From NCBI GenBank assembly GCA_013297875.1, contig JAAFIW010000011.1, forward strand, positions 82,257 to 146,256: 64,000 nucleotides of DNA. The letters run 5' to 3'. Below, piece by piece: positions 7,701 to 15,949 of the stretch. The DNA is from Comamonadaceae bacterium. GTDB lineage: Bacteria; Pseudomonadota; Gammaproteobacteria; Burkholderiales; Burkholderiaceae_C. Positions within the stretch are counted from its first letter, which is position 1; every line of letters starts with the position of its first letter. Under the pieces are notes generated by a model that searched no databases, had not been told where the DNA came from, and worked only from the letters and a program-made list of their open reading frames with translations. Both the position numbers and the translations under genes were made by a program.

Positions 7701-10675
7701 TTTCCCTGACTGCCGACCCCAAGGTCTTTACCGTCGTCTTCACCCCCACGGCCAACCTGGCTAACAGCAATGCCAGCGTCACTGTTGCGGCCAATAACTT
7801 CGTGGATGCCGCAGGCAACAACGGCGGGGCCGGCTTAACGCCCGTCATCAGCATTGATACGCTCGCTCCATCTGCGCCCACCATCGCACTGGTGGCAGGC
7901 GACGACACCATCAACGCCGCAGAAGCCACCGCAGGCGTGACCTTGAGTGGCACGGGTGAAGCCGGGGCGACGGTGACCCTGGTTTTGAGCAGCAGCACCA
8001 CCCTCAGCGCAGGCAATACCGCTGTGGTCAACGGCACTGGTAACTGGAGCAAAGCCCTCACCGCTGCTGACATCACCGCACTGGGCCAAGGCGCAGAGAC
8101 CATTACCGCCAGCCAGACAGACGTTGCAGGCAACAGGAGCGCTACCAACGCCACCCGCAACATCACCGTGGCCACCGCAGCGGTGGGCGCACCCACGATC
8201 AACCTGGTCGCGGGCGACGACATCATCAACGCCGCAGAAGTCGGCAGCGTCATCACCGGCACCAACCTGGCGGGCAACACAGTGGCGCTGAGCCTGGGCG
8301 GCAACACCAGAGCTGCAACAGTGACAGGCACCAGCTGGAGCTACACCCTGGTGGCCGCTGATATCACCGCCATGGGCCAAGGTGCAGAAACTCTGTCAGC
8401 CACCCAGACCGACAGCGCAGCCAACACCAGCGCGGCTGGTACGCGCAACATCACGGTCGATACCGTCGCCCCAACCCTTGGCATTACCAGCAGTGTGGCG
8501 GCAGTCAAGATAGGTGAGACGGCCAGCATCACCTTCACCTTCAGCGAAGACCCCGGCACCAGCTTTGTGGCCGGCGACATCACCACCACCGGCGGCACGC
8601 TGGGTACGATTACAGGCACGGGTCTGACCCGATTCGCCACCTTCGCGCCCACCGCCAACCTGGCCAGTGCTAGCGCCAGCATCACGGTCGCTGCCAGCAG
8701 CTACACCGACGCAGCAGGCAACAACGGTGGCTCAGGCATCACCCCCACGATTGCCATCGACACCGTGGCCCCCACGCTGGCCATTACCAGCAACGTCGCT
8801 GCCGTTAAAGCCGGTGAAACTGCAACGATCACCTTCACCTTCAGCGAAGCCCCTGGAGCCAGCTTCACAGCAGCCGACATCACCACCACCGGCGGTGCGG
8901 TCAGTGCTTTGACCGTCACCGGCGACCCTAAGGTCTACACCGCCACCTTCACCCCCACCGCCAACCTGGCCAGCGGCTCGGCCAGCATCACGGTTGCAGC
9001 CAGCACCTATACGGACCTAGCAGGTAACAACGGCGGCGCAGGTACCACCCCCACCATCACCATCGACACCCTGGCCCCCACGGTTGCCATCACCAGCAAC
9101 GTCTCAGCCGTGAAGATTGGCGAAACCGCCACCATCACCTTTACCTTCAGCGAAGCGCCCGGAGCCAGCTTTACCGCAAGCGACATCACCACCACCGGCG
9201 GCACTTTGGCAGGCTTGGCTGTCACAGGCGACCCCAAGGTCTACACCGCCACCTTCACGCCCACGGGCAACTTGGCCAACGGCTCGGCCAGCGTCACAGT
9301 AGCCGCCAGCAGCTACACCGACGCGGCGGGCAACAACGGCGGGGCGGGCAGCACGCCAACGCTGGCCATCGACACCCTGGCCCCCACGTTGGTCATCACC
9401 AGTAACCTCGCCGCCGTCAAGATTGGCGAGACCGCCACGATCACCTTCACCTTCAGTGAAGACCCAGGAGCCAGCTTCACCGCAGCCGACATCACCACCA
9501 CCGGCGGCACGCTGAGTGCCATCACGGGCGCAGGCCTGACCCGCAGCGCCACCTTCACCCCCACGGCCAACACCACGGCCAACGCCAGCATCACCGTGGC
9601 TGCCAGCAGCTACACCGACGCTGCGGGCAACACTGGCGGTGCAGGCACCACCCCCACCCTGGCCATTGACACCCAGCGCCCGGTCTATGCCAGCGCCACC
9701 GTCAATGCCAATCAACTGGTTCTGACCTACACCGAAGCCAGCACACTGGACGCCATCAACCAACCCGCCCCCGGTGCCTTCGCCGTGCTCACCGACGGCA
9801 CGCCCAACGCCGTGACCGCCGTCACCGTCAACGCCGCCGCCAAAACCGTCACCCTCACGCTGACGAACGCGGTGAGCTTCGGCCAGACCACCACGGTGGC
9901 CTATACCGACCCCACCGCAGGCAACGACGCCAACGCCATTCAAGACGCGGCGGGCAACGACGCGGCCAGCCTGGTGGCCACCACCGCCACCAACACCGTG
10001 GCTGCCCCCCCGCCACCACCTGCGCCGCCTACCACTGGCATCCCCACCAGCAACGACAGCGACGGCGACGGTGTACCCAACGACCAGGAAGCCCTGGTAC
10101 CGGTATCACCCCCGGGCACCGTGCGCGGCGACGGCAATGGCGATGGCATCAGCGACGGCGAGCAATCCAGCGTCACCTCAGCACCCCTGCCGACGACCAC
10201 CGGCGCACTACCTGGCACGACCACCCGCTACATCACCGTGGTGGCCGACGCCAGCAAAGGCCTGATCGACACCGCAAACAACAACACCGCCATCATCAGC
10301 AACTTCAAGATCAGCACACCAGCCAACCTGCCCGGCCAACCCAGCTTGAGCAGCGGCGCCATCAGCTTCAACGCTGATGTGGGCATCCGGGGCATCACCG
10401 AAACCTTCAGCATCTTTGTAGACGCCAACAGCAACACCAGCCCCAACGGCTACTGGGTGCAAGACAAAGCAGGCAACTGGAACAACATAGCCAGCAACAT
10501 CGAGCAGGTGGGCGACAAAATCAGGATTGACTTTGCGATCACCGACGGCGGTCAATTTGATGCCGACGGCAGCGTCAACGGCAGCATTGCAGTGACCGGT
10601 GGTGCGGGCACCATGCCGCTGACGCTGGTGGGCCAGCCGCCAGACTTACCACCGGGAGGCAGCTTCTGGTTCTGA
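1703..10675 (+). CDS. Giant modular repeat protein: 20 VCBS/FG-GAP-like Ca-binding repeats plus Ig-like domains
   Basis: 2990 residues. Residues 1-1617 are four super-modules of about 407 residues, each with five repeats of about 55 residues bearing VDIDGDGDLDALIGN-type motifs (20 in all, DxDGDGDxD calcium-loop pattern), closed by an Ig-like domain ending in IKDAAGNNAILTLAAPT. Then come an SwmB-like domain (about 1617-1735), further bacterial Ig-like domains, two BapA-type domains (about 2053-2254), four more Ig-like domains and a second SwmB-like domain (about 2659-2765). A proline stretch, two thrombospondin-3-like acidic loops (DSDGDGVPNDQEA, GNGDGISDGE) and a choice-of-anchor-U-like domain finish the protein at SFWF. 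Such architecture belongs to large secreted adhesins. There is no N-terminal signal peptide: a stop at 1676 blocks upstream extension and the protein opens inside a module. No secretion genes are adjacent, so the export route (perhaps type I) is unknown. Confidence 0.9.
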   Translation: MADTTRPHGALQFVPVFGPATTNPYGLTNVGTAAKLTFVDIDGDGDLDALIGNNAGNTVVQLNTGSSTAPAFAGATTNPYGLASVGFVASPSFVDIDGDGDLDAFIGNNQGCIVVRLNAGSATAPSFAVATTTNPYGLLAVSGVSSPSLADIDGDGDLDALIGNGAGNTAVQLNTGSTTAPAFASANVNPYGLGDVGNIAAPSLVDIDGDGDLDAVIGNNVGNIVVQLNTGSSAVPAFSAATANPYGLLSVGSNASPSLVDIDGDGDLDALIGNGAGNIVVFINNASPVAPVTATSANGSYGVGSNISLQVAFNENVIVTGNPTLLLETGTVDRNATYASGSGTKVLTFTYIVQAGDTSADLTQQSATALQLNGGSIKDAAGNNAILTLAAPTAVGSLGVNANIVIDGVAPRGALFTPVFGAATTNPYGLASVSGFPSVSLVDIDGDGDMDAAIGNYSGDTVVQLNTGSATGPAFAATTTNPYGLADVGSVTSPSFVDIDGDGDLDAVIGNKVGNTVVQLNTGSAIAPAFAAAITNPYGLTDVGGFASPSFVDIDGDGDLDAVIGNVDGNTIVQLNTGTSTAPAFGAATPNPYGLADADGSARPSLVDIDGDGDLDALIGNNRGNTLVQLNTGSSTAPAFAAAITNPYNLADVGFSAKPSFVDIDGDGDLDALIGSLVSTNTLVFINNASPLAPITSTTANGTYGAGSVISLQVAFNENVIVTGAPTLKLETGALDRNAVYSGATGGAGSKVLTFTYTVQAGDTSADLTQQSATALQLNGGSIKDAAGNNAILTLAAPTAAGSLGVNANIVIDTTAPRGALFTPVFGTAAANPYGLVNVGSLATPRLVDIDGDGDLDAVIGNGNGGILVHLNTGSSTAPAFATASLNPYGLNNVGRTASPFLVDIDGDGDLDALIGNSAGNTVVQLNTGSSTAPAFATATTGVYGLGDAGDVASLSFVDIDGDGDLDALIGNRAGNTLVQLNTGSKTAPAFGTATTNPYGLANAGTSASLSLVDIDGDGDLDAFIGDKSGNTSVQLNTGTATAPAFAPATANPFGISNVVQYAHPSFADIDGDGDLDALIGNEAGNTLVFINNASAVAPVTTTANGTYGVGSSISLQVAFNENVIVDTAGGSPTLKLETGSVDRNAVYTGPVGGAGSKLLTFTYTIQAGDTSADLTQQSATALQLNGGSIKDAAGNNAILTLAAPTAAGSLGANAAIVIDTTAPRGALFTPVFGTATTNPYGLGIAGFSSSPSFVDIDGDGDLDALTGSSAGDTIVQLNTGSSTSPAFASPSANYGLANVDSYVSPSLVDIDGDGDLDALIGNEVGNTIVQLNTGSSTAPAFAPPSANYGLVDVGDFASPSLVDIDGDGDLDALIGNKVGNTIVQLNTGSSTAPAFALPSANYGLADVGFSASPSFVDIDGDGDLDALIGERFGNTIVQLNTASSTAPAFASPSANYGLMDVGTYASPRFVDIDGDGDLDALIGNGVGNTIVRINTGSPVAPVTTTTANGTYAVGSGISLQVAFNENVIVTGNPSLLLETGSVDRNATYTSGSGGKVLTFTYTVQAGDTSADLTQQSATALQLNSGSIKDAAGNNAILTLAAPTAVGSLAANAAIVIDGTAPVFASAAVAGNQLVMSYTEANTLDATNVPAASAFAVVTGGSANAVTAVAVNASAKTVTLTLTTAVTFGQTVTVAYTDPTTANDPNAIQDAAGNDAVTLAATTVTNNTADTTAPTVSSVAVPTNATYVAGQNLDFTVTMSEATVVNTTIGVPRIAVTLDTGGTVYANYLSGSGTAALVFRATVASGQLDTNGITLATSIDANGGTLRDAASNNAVLTLSSVASTTGVLVDAVAPTLSITSNVAAVKAGESATITFAFSEVPTGFVAGDVTTTGGTLTGLAVTGDPKVYTATFTPTANLGSGNASITVAANSYTDAAGNNGGAGATPTIAIDTLAPTLTITSNVSTLKIGQTAIITLTFSEVPGNFFSSSIIASNGTVSGLSLTADPKVFTVVFTPTANLANSNASVTVAANNFVDAAGNNGGAGLTPVISIDTLAPSAPTIALVAGDDTINAAEATAGVTLSGTGEAGATVTLVLSSSTTLSAGNTAVVNGTGNWSKALTAADITALGQGAETITASQTDVAGNRSATNATRNITVATAAVGAPTINLVAGDDIINAAEVGSVITGTNLAGNTVALSLGGNTRAATVTGTSWSYTLVAADITAMGQGAETLSATQTDSAANTSAAGTRNITVDTVAPTLGITSSVAAVKIGETASITFTFSEDPGTSFVAGDITTTGGTLGTITGTGLTRFATFAPTANLASASASITVAASSYTDAAGNNGGSGITPTIAIDTVAPTLAITSNVAAVKAGETATITFTFSEAPGASFTAADITTTGGAVSALTVTGDPKVYTATFTPTANLASGSASITVAASTYTDLAGNNGGAGTTPTITIDTLAPTVAITSNVSAVKIGETATITFTFSEAPGASFTASDITTTGGTLAGLAVTGDPKVYTATFTPTGNLANGSASVTVAASSYTDAAGNNGGAGSTPTLAIDTLAPTLVITSNLAAVKIGETATITFTFSEDPGASFTAADITTTGGTLSAITGAGLTRSATFTPTANTTANASITVAASSYTDAAGNTGGAGTTPTLAIDTQRPVYASATVNANQLVLTYTEASTLDAINQPAPGAFAVLTDGTPNAVTAVTVNAAAKTVTLTLTNAVSFGQTTTVAYTDPTAGNDANAIQDAAGNDAASLVATTATNTVAAPPPPPAPPTTGIPTSNDSDGDGVPNDQEALVPVSPPGTVRGDGNGDGISDGEQSSVTSAPLPTTTGALPGTTTRYITVVADASKGLIDTANNNTAIISNFKISTPANLPGQPSLSSGAISFNADVGIRGITETFSIFVDANSNTSPNGYWVQDKAGNWNNIASNIEQVGDKIRIDFAITDGGQFDADGSVNGSIAVTGGAGTMPLTLVGQPPDLPPGGSFWF

Positions 10676-10723
10676 CCTGGGGTATGACAAATGACCAGGC
10701 TGTGCACTGCCTTACGTCCAGTC

Positions 10724-11064
10724 ATCTGTCATGCAGCCCGCAGGGCGCGTCATCTGTCATCAAACGCAAGCAATTTCAAGCCAAACCGGCCATCAGCCCA
10801 TAGATTCATTGCTCAAGCAGCTATTGAAATGAGAGCAGCTAGCGACGCCGCCAAGTCTTTCTCCCTCTCCCGCTTGCGGGAGAGGGCGGGGGTGAGGGCA
10901 GTTGCGTCGTACAGGCCAGGTATCGCGCAGCCCCTCACCCCAGCCCTCTGCCCACAGGGGCAAGGGGGCAAAACCCGCCCGCCGCAAAGATGCCCTGGGT
11001 GAGAGGCGAAAAACCCTGGTCGTCTGTCGTGCAGCCCGCAGGGCGCGTCATCTGTCATCAAGCC
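10724..11064. repeat. Right composite repeat flanking the giant gene
   Basis: The 10676-11131 intergenic region holds TGCAGCCCGCAGGGCGCGTC at about 10734, a dispersed-repeat copy at 10781-10837 (AGATTCATTGCTCAAGCAGC), the inverted repeat CCCTCTCCCGCTTGCGGGAG at 10863, AAACCCGCCCGCCGCAAAGA near 10972 and a second TGCAGCCCGCAGGGCGCGTC near 11030. The series from 10781 onward matches 1266-1462 in order and orientation, with about 90 extra bases. No gene was seen. Confidence 0.8.
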
Positions 11065-11131
11065 GAAGGCAGGTTCCGCGCGGGATGATCTTGATGAACA
11101 ATCCAGGCTAAACCGCCTACACAATTAACCC

Positions 11132-13168
11132 ATGTCCCCTTCTGATCTCGATGCATTGGCCAACTGGCTGAAACTCCACGACGTGTCGCTGGCTTTTTCC
11201 ACCTACCGGGCCAACCGCCTGATGTTTGTTGGCCGCAGCGACAGTGGCCATTTGAAGCTGCATGAGCGGCTGTTTGACCGGCCCATGGGCCTGTTTGTGC
11301 AGGACCATGAACACGGGCAGAGTCTCTGGATGGCCGGGCGCAGCCAAGTGTGGCGGCTGGACAATCTGCTGGAGCCCGGCCAGTTGCACGAGGGCGGCGA
11401 CCGGCTGTATGTTCCGGCGGCGTGCTTCACAACGGGCGAGGTGAATGCGCACGAAATCGTGCTGACGCCGGACAGCCAACCCCTGTTCGTGAACACCGCC
11501 TTCAGCTGCCTGGCGCGCCTGGAAATGGGCGTCAGCTTTGCACCCACGTGGCAACCGCCTTTTGTGAGTCAGCTCACGCCTGACGACCGGTGCCATTTGA
11601 ACGGCCTGGCCGTGGTCGATGGCGTGCCCACCTGGGCCACGGCCTGCGGCAGCGGCGACACGCCGGCCAGCTGGCGCGACCACCGCGCCGGCGGTGGCGT
11701 GGTGTTGCACATCCCCAGCAACCGCATCGCGGCCACGGGCTTGTCCATGCCGCATTCGCCGCGCTGGCACCAGGGCAAGCTGTGGCTGCTGAACTCGGGC
11801 ACCGGCGAGCTGGGTTATATCGAGAGTGAGCGCTTTGTGCCCGTGTGTTTTGTGCCGGGTTTTGTGCGCGGTCTGGCGTTCGTCGCAGGGTATGCCGTGG
11901 TGGGCTTGTCCAAGCTGCGCTCGCCGCAGTTCACCGGCCTGCCGTTGGAGCAGCGCTTGAATGACCTAGGCCTGCCCGGTGGTTGCTGCGGCTTGCGGGT
12001 GATTGAGCTGGCCACGGGCACGGTGGTACACACCCTGGACTTGCCCGAGCCGATTGACGAGCTGTTTGACGTGGTGGTGCTGCCCGGTGTGCGCCAGCCG
12101 CGTGCGCTGGGCCTGCAGGGGGAAGACATTCACTGCCTGGTCAAGCTGCCGGGCCGCACCAGCCTGACCACCATCCGCCCCAAAGCGCCCAGCGGCAACC
12201 CGCACCAGGCCAAGCCGCCACCGGTGTTTGGTATTCCCTTGCCGTTGGCCGATCAAGACGCGCCTGCCGCAGATGCTGCGCAGCCGGTTCGCTACCAGCA
12301 AGTGTTTCAACTCACCCCGCAAACCCTGGCACCGTATGCGAGCATGACCTTTCCCGGCCTGGCTCCTGGCAGCCCGCGTCTGGCGCAGGTCACCGGTGAG
12401 TTGCTGGCGGTGTCGGCCATGGCTGACGGCACGATGGTGGGCATGGCCGTGGCCGAGCGGCAGGCCGATGGCGGTGCCGGCTTGATCTCGCTGATGGTGC
12501 AGCCCGATATGCGCCGCCGTGGCCTGGCCACCCGCATGGTGGCGAACTTGCAAAAATTCCTGGCGCAGGAAGGCGTGCGCGAGCTGCGTGTGCGCTACCA
12601 CACCAACGCCAGCATCGTTGCCAGCTTCGAGCCCTTGCTGCGCCGCCTGGCCTGGGCTACGCCGCAAACCGACTTTGTGCTGATTCAAAGCAGCGCCGAG
12701 CTGCTGGCCACCACCGGCTGGAACACCCGCTTTGTCATTGCAGCGCCTTACACGCTGTTTCCCTGGCTGCAGGCCACGCCCGAAGATCTGGTGGCCGCAA
12801 CAAACCTGGGTGCGCCCATGCTGCTGCTGCCGCCCGCCTCCGTGCACGGCCTGGAGGGTGCGGTCAGCCTGGGCTTGCGGCACCGAGGCTCGCTGGTCGG
12901 CTGGTTGATCGCCCACCGGGTCGATGCCCACACCGTGCGCTACTCCAGCCTGTATGTGGCCCCGGCCCACCGTGCCCGTGCGCGTGGCCTGGCGCTGCTG
13001 GCCGAGGGCTTTTGCCGCCAGCACCAGGCGGGCATACCGCGTGCCAAGGCCGCTATTGCGCCAGCGAGCACGGCGTTTTTACGGGTGCAGCAAAAGCACC
13101 TGCTGCCGTTTTTGCAAGGCATGGGGCAGTCGCGTTCGTCGGTGGTTCAGTTGGCCGGGCAACGGTAA
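11132..13168 (+). CDS. TIGR03032-family protein fused to GNAT acetyltransferase-like domains
   Basis: 678 residues. Residues 1 to about 340 match my recollection of TIGR03032 proteins (beta-propeller-like, function unknown): WLKLHDVSLAFSTYRANRL near the start, HLNGLAVVDGVPTWATA, and SMPHSPRWHQGKLWLLNSGT in the middle, then LGLPGGCCGLRVIE. After a linker, residues about 390-520 read as a GNAT acetyltransferase, with the acetyl-CoA-binding signature VQPDMRRRGLATRMVANLQ. A second, weaker GNAT-like half (SLYVAPAHRARARGLALLAE) follows near 620. The stop codon abuts the ATG of the glycosyltransferase gene with no gap, so the two are translationally coupled. A role in modifying a surface glycan or protein is inference from the neighbours. 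Confidence 0.75.
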   Translation: MSPSDLDALANWLKLHDVSLAFSTYRANRLMFVGRSDSGHLKLHERLFDRPMGLFVQDHEHGQSLWMAGRSQVWRLDNLLEPGQLHEGGDRLYVPAACFTTGEVNAHEIVLTPDSQPLFVNTAFSCLARLEMGVSFAPTWQPPFVSQLTPDDRCHLNGLAVVDGVPTWATACGSGDTPASWRDHRAGGGVVLHIPSNRIAATGLSMPHSPRWHQGKLWLLNSGTGELGYIESERFVPVCFVPGFVRGLAFVAGYAVVGLSKLRSPQFTGLPLEQRLNDLGLPGGCCGLRVIELATGTVVHTLDLPEPIDELFDVVVLPGVRQPRALGLQGEDIHCLVKLPGRTSLTTIRPKAPSGNPHQAKPPPVFGIPLPLADQDAPAADAAQPVRYQQVFQLTPQTLAPYASMTFPGLAPGSPRLAQVTGELLAVSAMADGTMVGMAVAERQADGGAGLISLMVQPDMRRRGLATRMVANLQKFLAQEGVRELRVRYHTNASIVASFEPLLRRLAWATPQTDFVLIQSSAELLATTGWNTRFVIAAPYTLFPWLQATPEDLVAATNLGAPMLLLPPASVHGLEGAVSLGLRHRGSLVGWLIAHRVDAHTVRYSSLYVAPAHRARARGLALLAEGFCRQHQAGIPRAKAAIAPASTAFLRVQQKHLLPFLQGMGQSRSSVVQLAGQR

Positions 13169-14656
13169 ATGCAGGAGTCGATCAGCATCGTTCAAATCGC
13201 CAGCCTGGGCAATATTGGCGACAACATTTACCGCGTGCACCAGCCCTGCGCCGCGCTGGCGCAGTTGCCGGGCGTCGAAGTATTCGAGGTACATGCCCAG
13301 TCGCGCCACCGGGATGCGGCGGCGCTGGCGGCCGACGTGCTGGTGCTCACCATGACGCTGGATGTGGAAGTGCATCGCCTGATTCACCAGCGCCGCCTGC
13401 TGGGCAGACCCACCGTGTGCGAGGTCAACGACTACCTGCCCGATGTGCAACCCTGGAACCCCGCCCACCGCACCTGGGCCGACCCACGCGGCCTGCATTT
13501 ATTCGAGCAACTCATTGGCCGCAGCGACGCCACCCAGGTCAGTAGCGCGGCCCTGGGCCAGCGCGTGGCCCACCTCACGCCGCAACTGGCGGTGTTTGAC
13601 AACCAACTGGCACAGCTGCCTGAAAAGCGTTCACCCACCGATCGACCGCAGGTGGTGATCGGCTGGGGTGGCTCGTTGGGCCACTTGCACGACCTGCAGC
13701 ACATTGCCCCCGCGCTGGTGCAGTGGCTCAAAAGCCAGCCCCAAGTGCGGCTTGAAATCATGGCCGACCCGTCTATGGCCGCGCTGTTTGCAGTTGCACC
13801 TGCGCAGCAGTTTCAGTTCCGCGCAGCAGGCTCATTGGCCCACTACCTACAGTGGCTCAAGGGGCTGGACATCGGCCTGGCGCCGCTCCTACCCACGCCC
13901 TACAACCGCTGCCGCTCCGACGTGAAGTTTCTCGAATACGCCAGCCACGGCGTGGTGCCCGTGGTGCAGCGGCTGGAGCCCTATGCCACGGTGCGTGATG
14001 GCGAAACCGGCTTTTTGTTTGACGACTCGCAGCACTTGCTGAAGTTGCTGGACATCCTGGTGGCCGATGCTGCGCTGCGCCAGCGCGTCGCCGATGCCGC
14101 GCATGACTACCTGAGCGCCGAGCGCCGCATCGCGCAACATGCGCCCCAACGCCTAGCGTTTTACCGCGAGCAAATCACCCGCATGCAGGCGACGCCCGTG
14201 CCCGACAAGCTGCCCCCGCGGCTGGCCCAAGCGGCGGCTGTGCCCTTGCTGTCGTTGCCCGGCTGGCAAAGCGAAAACTTGGGCCTGGCCGCCAACCACC
14301 ACCGGTTGGACTTGAGCACCCCCGCCGAGCAGCACAGCGCGGCAGGCATCGAAGCCTTGCATCAGGGCGACATCACCCAGGCCTGCATAGCCTTCACCGC
14401 CGCCGTGCGGCAAGACCCCAGTGATGCCCATGCCTACAGCTTTTTAGGCCACTGCCTCATGAAGCAAGGCCGCCTGCCCATGGCCCGCGAAGCGCTGGAA
14501 CGCGCCATGGGCCTGGACCCGCTGCTCTCGCGCCCCGTGCGCGCACTGGCCCGTCTGCACCGGGCGGTGGCCCAGCAATACACCCAGCGCGCCGCCCAGC
14601 TGAACCCGCTGCCGGACATGGCGCAAGCTGCCAGTCACACCCGCCAATCGGATTGA
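13169..14656 (+). CDS. Glycosyltransferase with C-terminal TPR region
   Basis: 495 residues. The N-terminal half has ISIVQIASLGNIGDNIYRVH and a Rossmann-type pattern. The C-terminal half carries WGGSLGHLHDL, LDIGLAPLLPTPYNRCRSD and VKFLEYASHGVVPVV, the sugar-nucleotide-binding region of GT-B glycosyltransferases (family 4-like), followed by DGETGFLF. Residues about 385-460 form tetratricopeptide repeats (GIEALHQGDITQACIAFTAA, AHAYSFLGHCLMKQGRLPMA). Starts directly on the stop codon of the upstream TIGR03032/GNAT gene. No signal peptide, so cytoplasmic. The TPR part could bind a protein substrate; glycosylation of the neighbouring giant protein is possible but unproven. Confidence 0.85.
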   Translation: MQESISIVQIASLGNIGDNIYRVHQPCAALAQLPGVEVFEVHAQSRHRDAAALAADVLVLTMTLDVEVHRLIHQRRLLGRPTVCEVNDYLPDVQPWNPAHRTWADPRGLHLFEQLIGRSDATQVSSAALGQRVAHLTPQLAVFDNQLAQLPEKRSPTDRPQVVIGWGGSLGHLHDLQHIAPALVQWLKSQPQVRLEIMADPSMAALFAVAPAQQFQFRAAGSLAHYLQWLKGLDIGLAPLLPTPYNRCRSDVKFLEYASHGVVPVVQRLEPYATVRDGETGFLFDDSQHLLKLLDILVADAALRQRVADAAHDYLSAERRIAQHAPQRLAFYREQITRMQATPVPDKLPPRLAQAAAVPLLSLPGWQSENLGLAANHHRLDLSTPAEQHSAAGIEALHQGDITQACIAFTAAVRQDPSDAHAYSFLGHCLMKQGRLPMAREALERAMGLDPLLSRPVRALARLHRAVAQQYTQRAAQLNPLPDMAQAASHTRQSD

Positions 14657-14720
14657 TCGTCTACACCAGGCCCAAGCTCAGGCAGTACGAGGAACAACCA
14701 TCTCCACGCGCATGCCCCAT

Positions 14721-14755
14721 CCCCGCTTTCCCCTAGCGCGGGAAGGGGTTGTTTG
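14721..14755 (+). terminator. Possible rho-independent terminator after the glycosyltransferase gene
   Basis: CCCGC at 14722 pairs with GCGGG at 14738, with a further C-run and G-run that can pair, followed by GGTTGTTTGT. It lies 65 bp past the stop at 14656 and ahead of the convergent gene ending at 14849. The T tract is weak. Confidence 0.35.
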
Positions 14756-14848
14756 TAGCAACTTGGTATTTTTGTATTTTTAGCCAGAAATAGGCTTATG
14801 CGCAAAGCCAGAGCGCACGAGCAGCTACAAAAAACGTAGCGACTTGGT

Positions 14849-15943
14849 TCACGAAGCGAGCAGGCGCGAAAACTCCGATAGATCCGGTCCGGCGTGCACC
14901 GGCTGGTGCGCAGCAGGCCGACGCGGCATTTCAATGGTTTGCCATGCGCCCAATAGCCGGCCTTTGCGGTCGACAGGAAAAGCGCTCAAGGCCTTGGCGT
15001 TGCCAGCATTTTGCTGAAAGCCCACAATGGCCTCGCCCTGGGCCACGCGGGCCACGTCGTGGGCAGACAGGCCATGCGAAATGGCTTGGTAGACCGCCTC
15101 GTTTCGATCAGACGCCAGCTGCAGCTGCAACCATGACGCCGTGCCTTTTGCGTCCAGGCCCAACACCCCAAACGGCTGGCCTATGCAGGCCCACTCCGCC
15201 CAGCGCGACTGAGCCAGCGTCAGCAGCGCCTTGGCAATCGCTGGCGACTGCAGTGCGTCTATCTGCGACAAACTCAGTGTGCTGGCCCATAGTTGCTGCG
15301 TGCGGCTGGCCGGTGTCAGCAGCTGGTTAGACAAGCCGTTGACCAGCTGCTCAATGGCCGCACTGGTGGTTTTGGCAACCAGTTGATCCACCGTGCCCAT
15401 CTCCAGCGCGGTGCTCAATTCTTCGGTTGTCGCTCCAGCGGTCAGCAGAACGCGCAAGCCTCGCCAGCCAATCAGCTCGCCCAGAATGTCCAGGCCGTCC
15501 CGGCCAGCCATCAAGTCATCCACCACGCAGGCACGTGTGAGGCTCAGGCGCTCGGGCTGGTTGGCCCAATAGTCCAGGATGGCTGGAATTAGTCGGGTCT
15601 GGCTCGCTGAAGAGGACAGCAATTGCCGGTGCAGCCAGTGGTCATGCTCCTGAATCGGTGGCTCTTGCTGCAAGCAGTTCAAAAACGACTCGGCGCTGTA
15701 AAACACCCGCAGCGGGCAGTGACCATAGCGCTGGGACAGCAGGCTTTCGCAGGTGTCCCAGTCGGTGGTGAGCAGTGCGACCATGCCCGGCCGGTGATAC
15801 AGCGGAAAGTTGATGCGGGCGGATCCTCCCCGTAAACCCAGCGTATCGACGCCGTTGCCACCCAGCAGCCGTGCCAGCCGTTTTTCATGCAGCCGGACAA
15901 CACCGGGCCGCGTTTTGGGGCTCATTTGCAACACCTTACCCAT
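14849..15943 (-). CDS. Receiver-like protein of unknown function beside the luxI gene
   Basis: 364 residues, ATG at 15943, six bases after the luxI stop, so probably one transcript with luxI. The central part (about residues 130-200) resembles a degenerate response-regulator receiver: LTRACVVDDLMAGRDGLDILGELIGW with a buried strand and acidic pair, then VLLTAG and a lysine in QLVAKTT. The start (RPGVVRLHEKRLARLLGGNG) and the C-terminal third match nothing I recognise. No DNA-binding or output domain is visible. The position suggests a role downstream of quorum sensing or in feedback on it; this is inference. A stand-alone signal-integration protein is as likely as a regulator. Confidence 0.6.
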   Translation of the reverse strand: MGKVLQMSPKTRPGVVRLHEKRLARLLGGNGVDTLGLRGGSARINFPLYHRPGMVALLTTDWDTCESLLSQRYGHCPLRVFYSAESFLNCLQQEPPIQEHDHWLHRQLLSSSASQTRLIPAILDYWANQPERLSLTRACVVDDLMAGRDGLDILGELIGWRGLRVLLTAGATTEELSTALEMGTVDQLVAKTTSAAIEQLVNGLSNQLLTPASRTQQLWASTLSLSQIDALQSPAIAKALLTLAQSRWAEWACIGQPFGVLGLDAKGTASWLQLQLASDRNEAVYQAISHGLSAHDVARVAQGEAIVGFQQNAGNAKALSAFPVDRKGRLLGAWQTIEMPRRPAAHQPVHAGPDLSEFSRLLAS

Positions 15944-15949
15944 GATGGT

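Noticed and set aside
14817..14841. CACGAGCAGCTACAAAAAACG near the end of the receiver-like gene, resembling the dispersed repeat
   Set aside because: Only one short arm is present; too degenerate to count as a copy.
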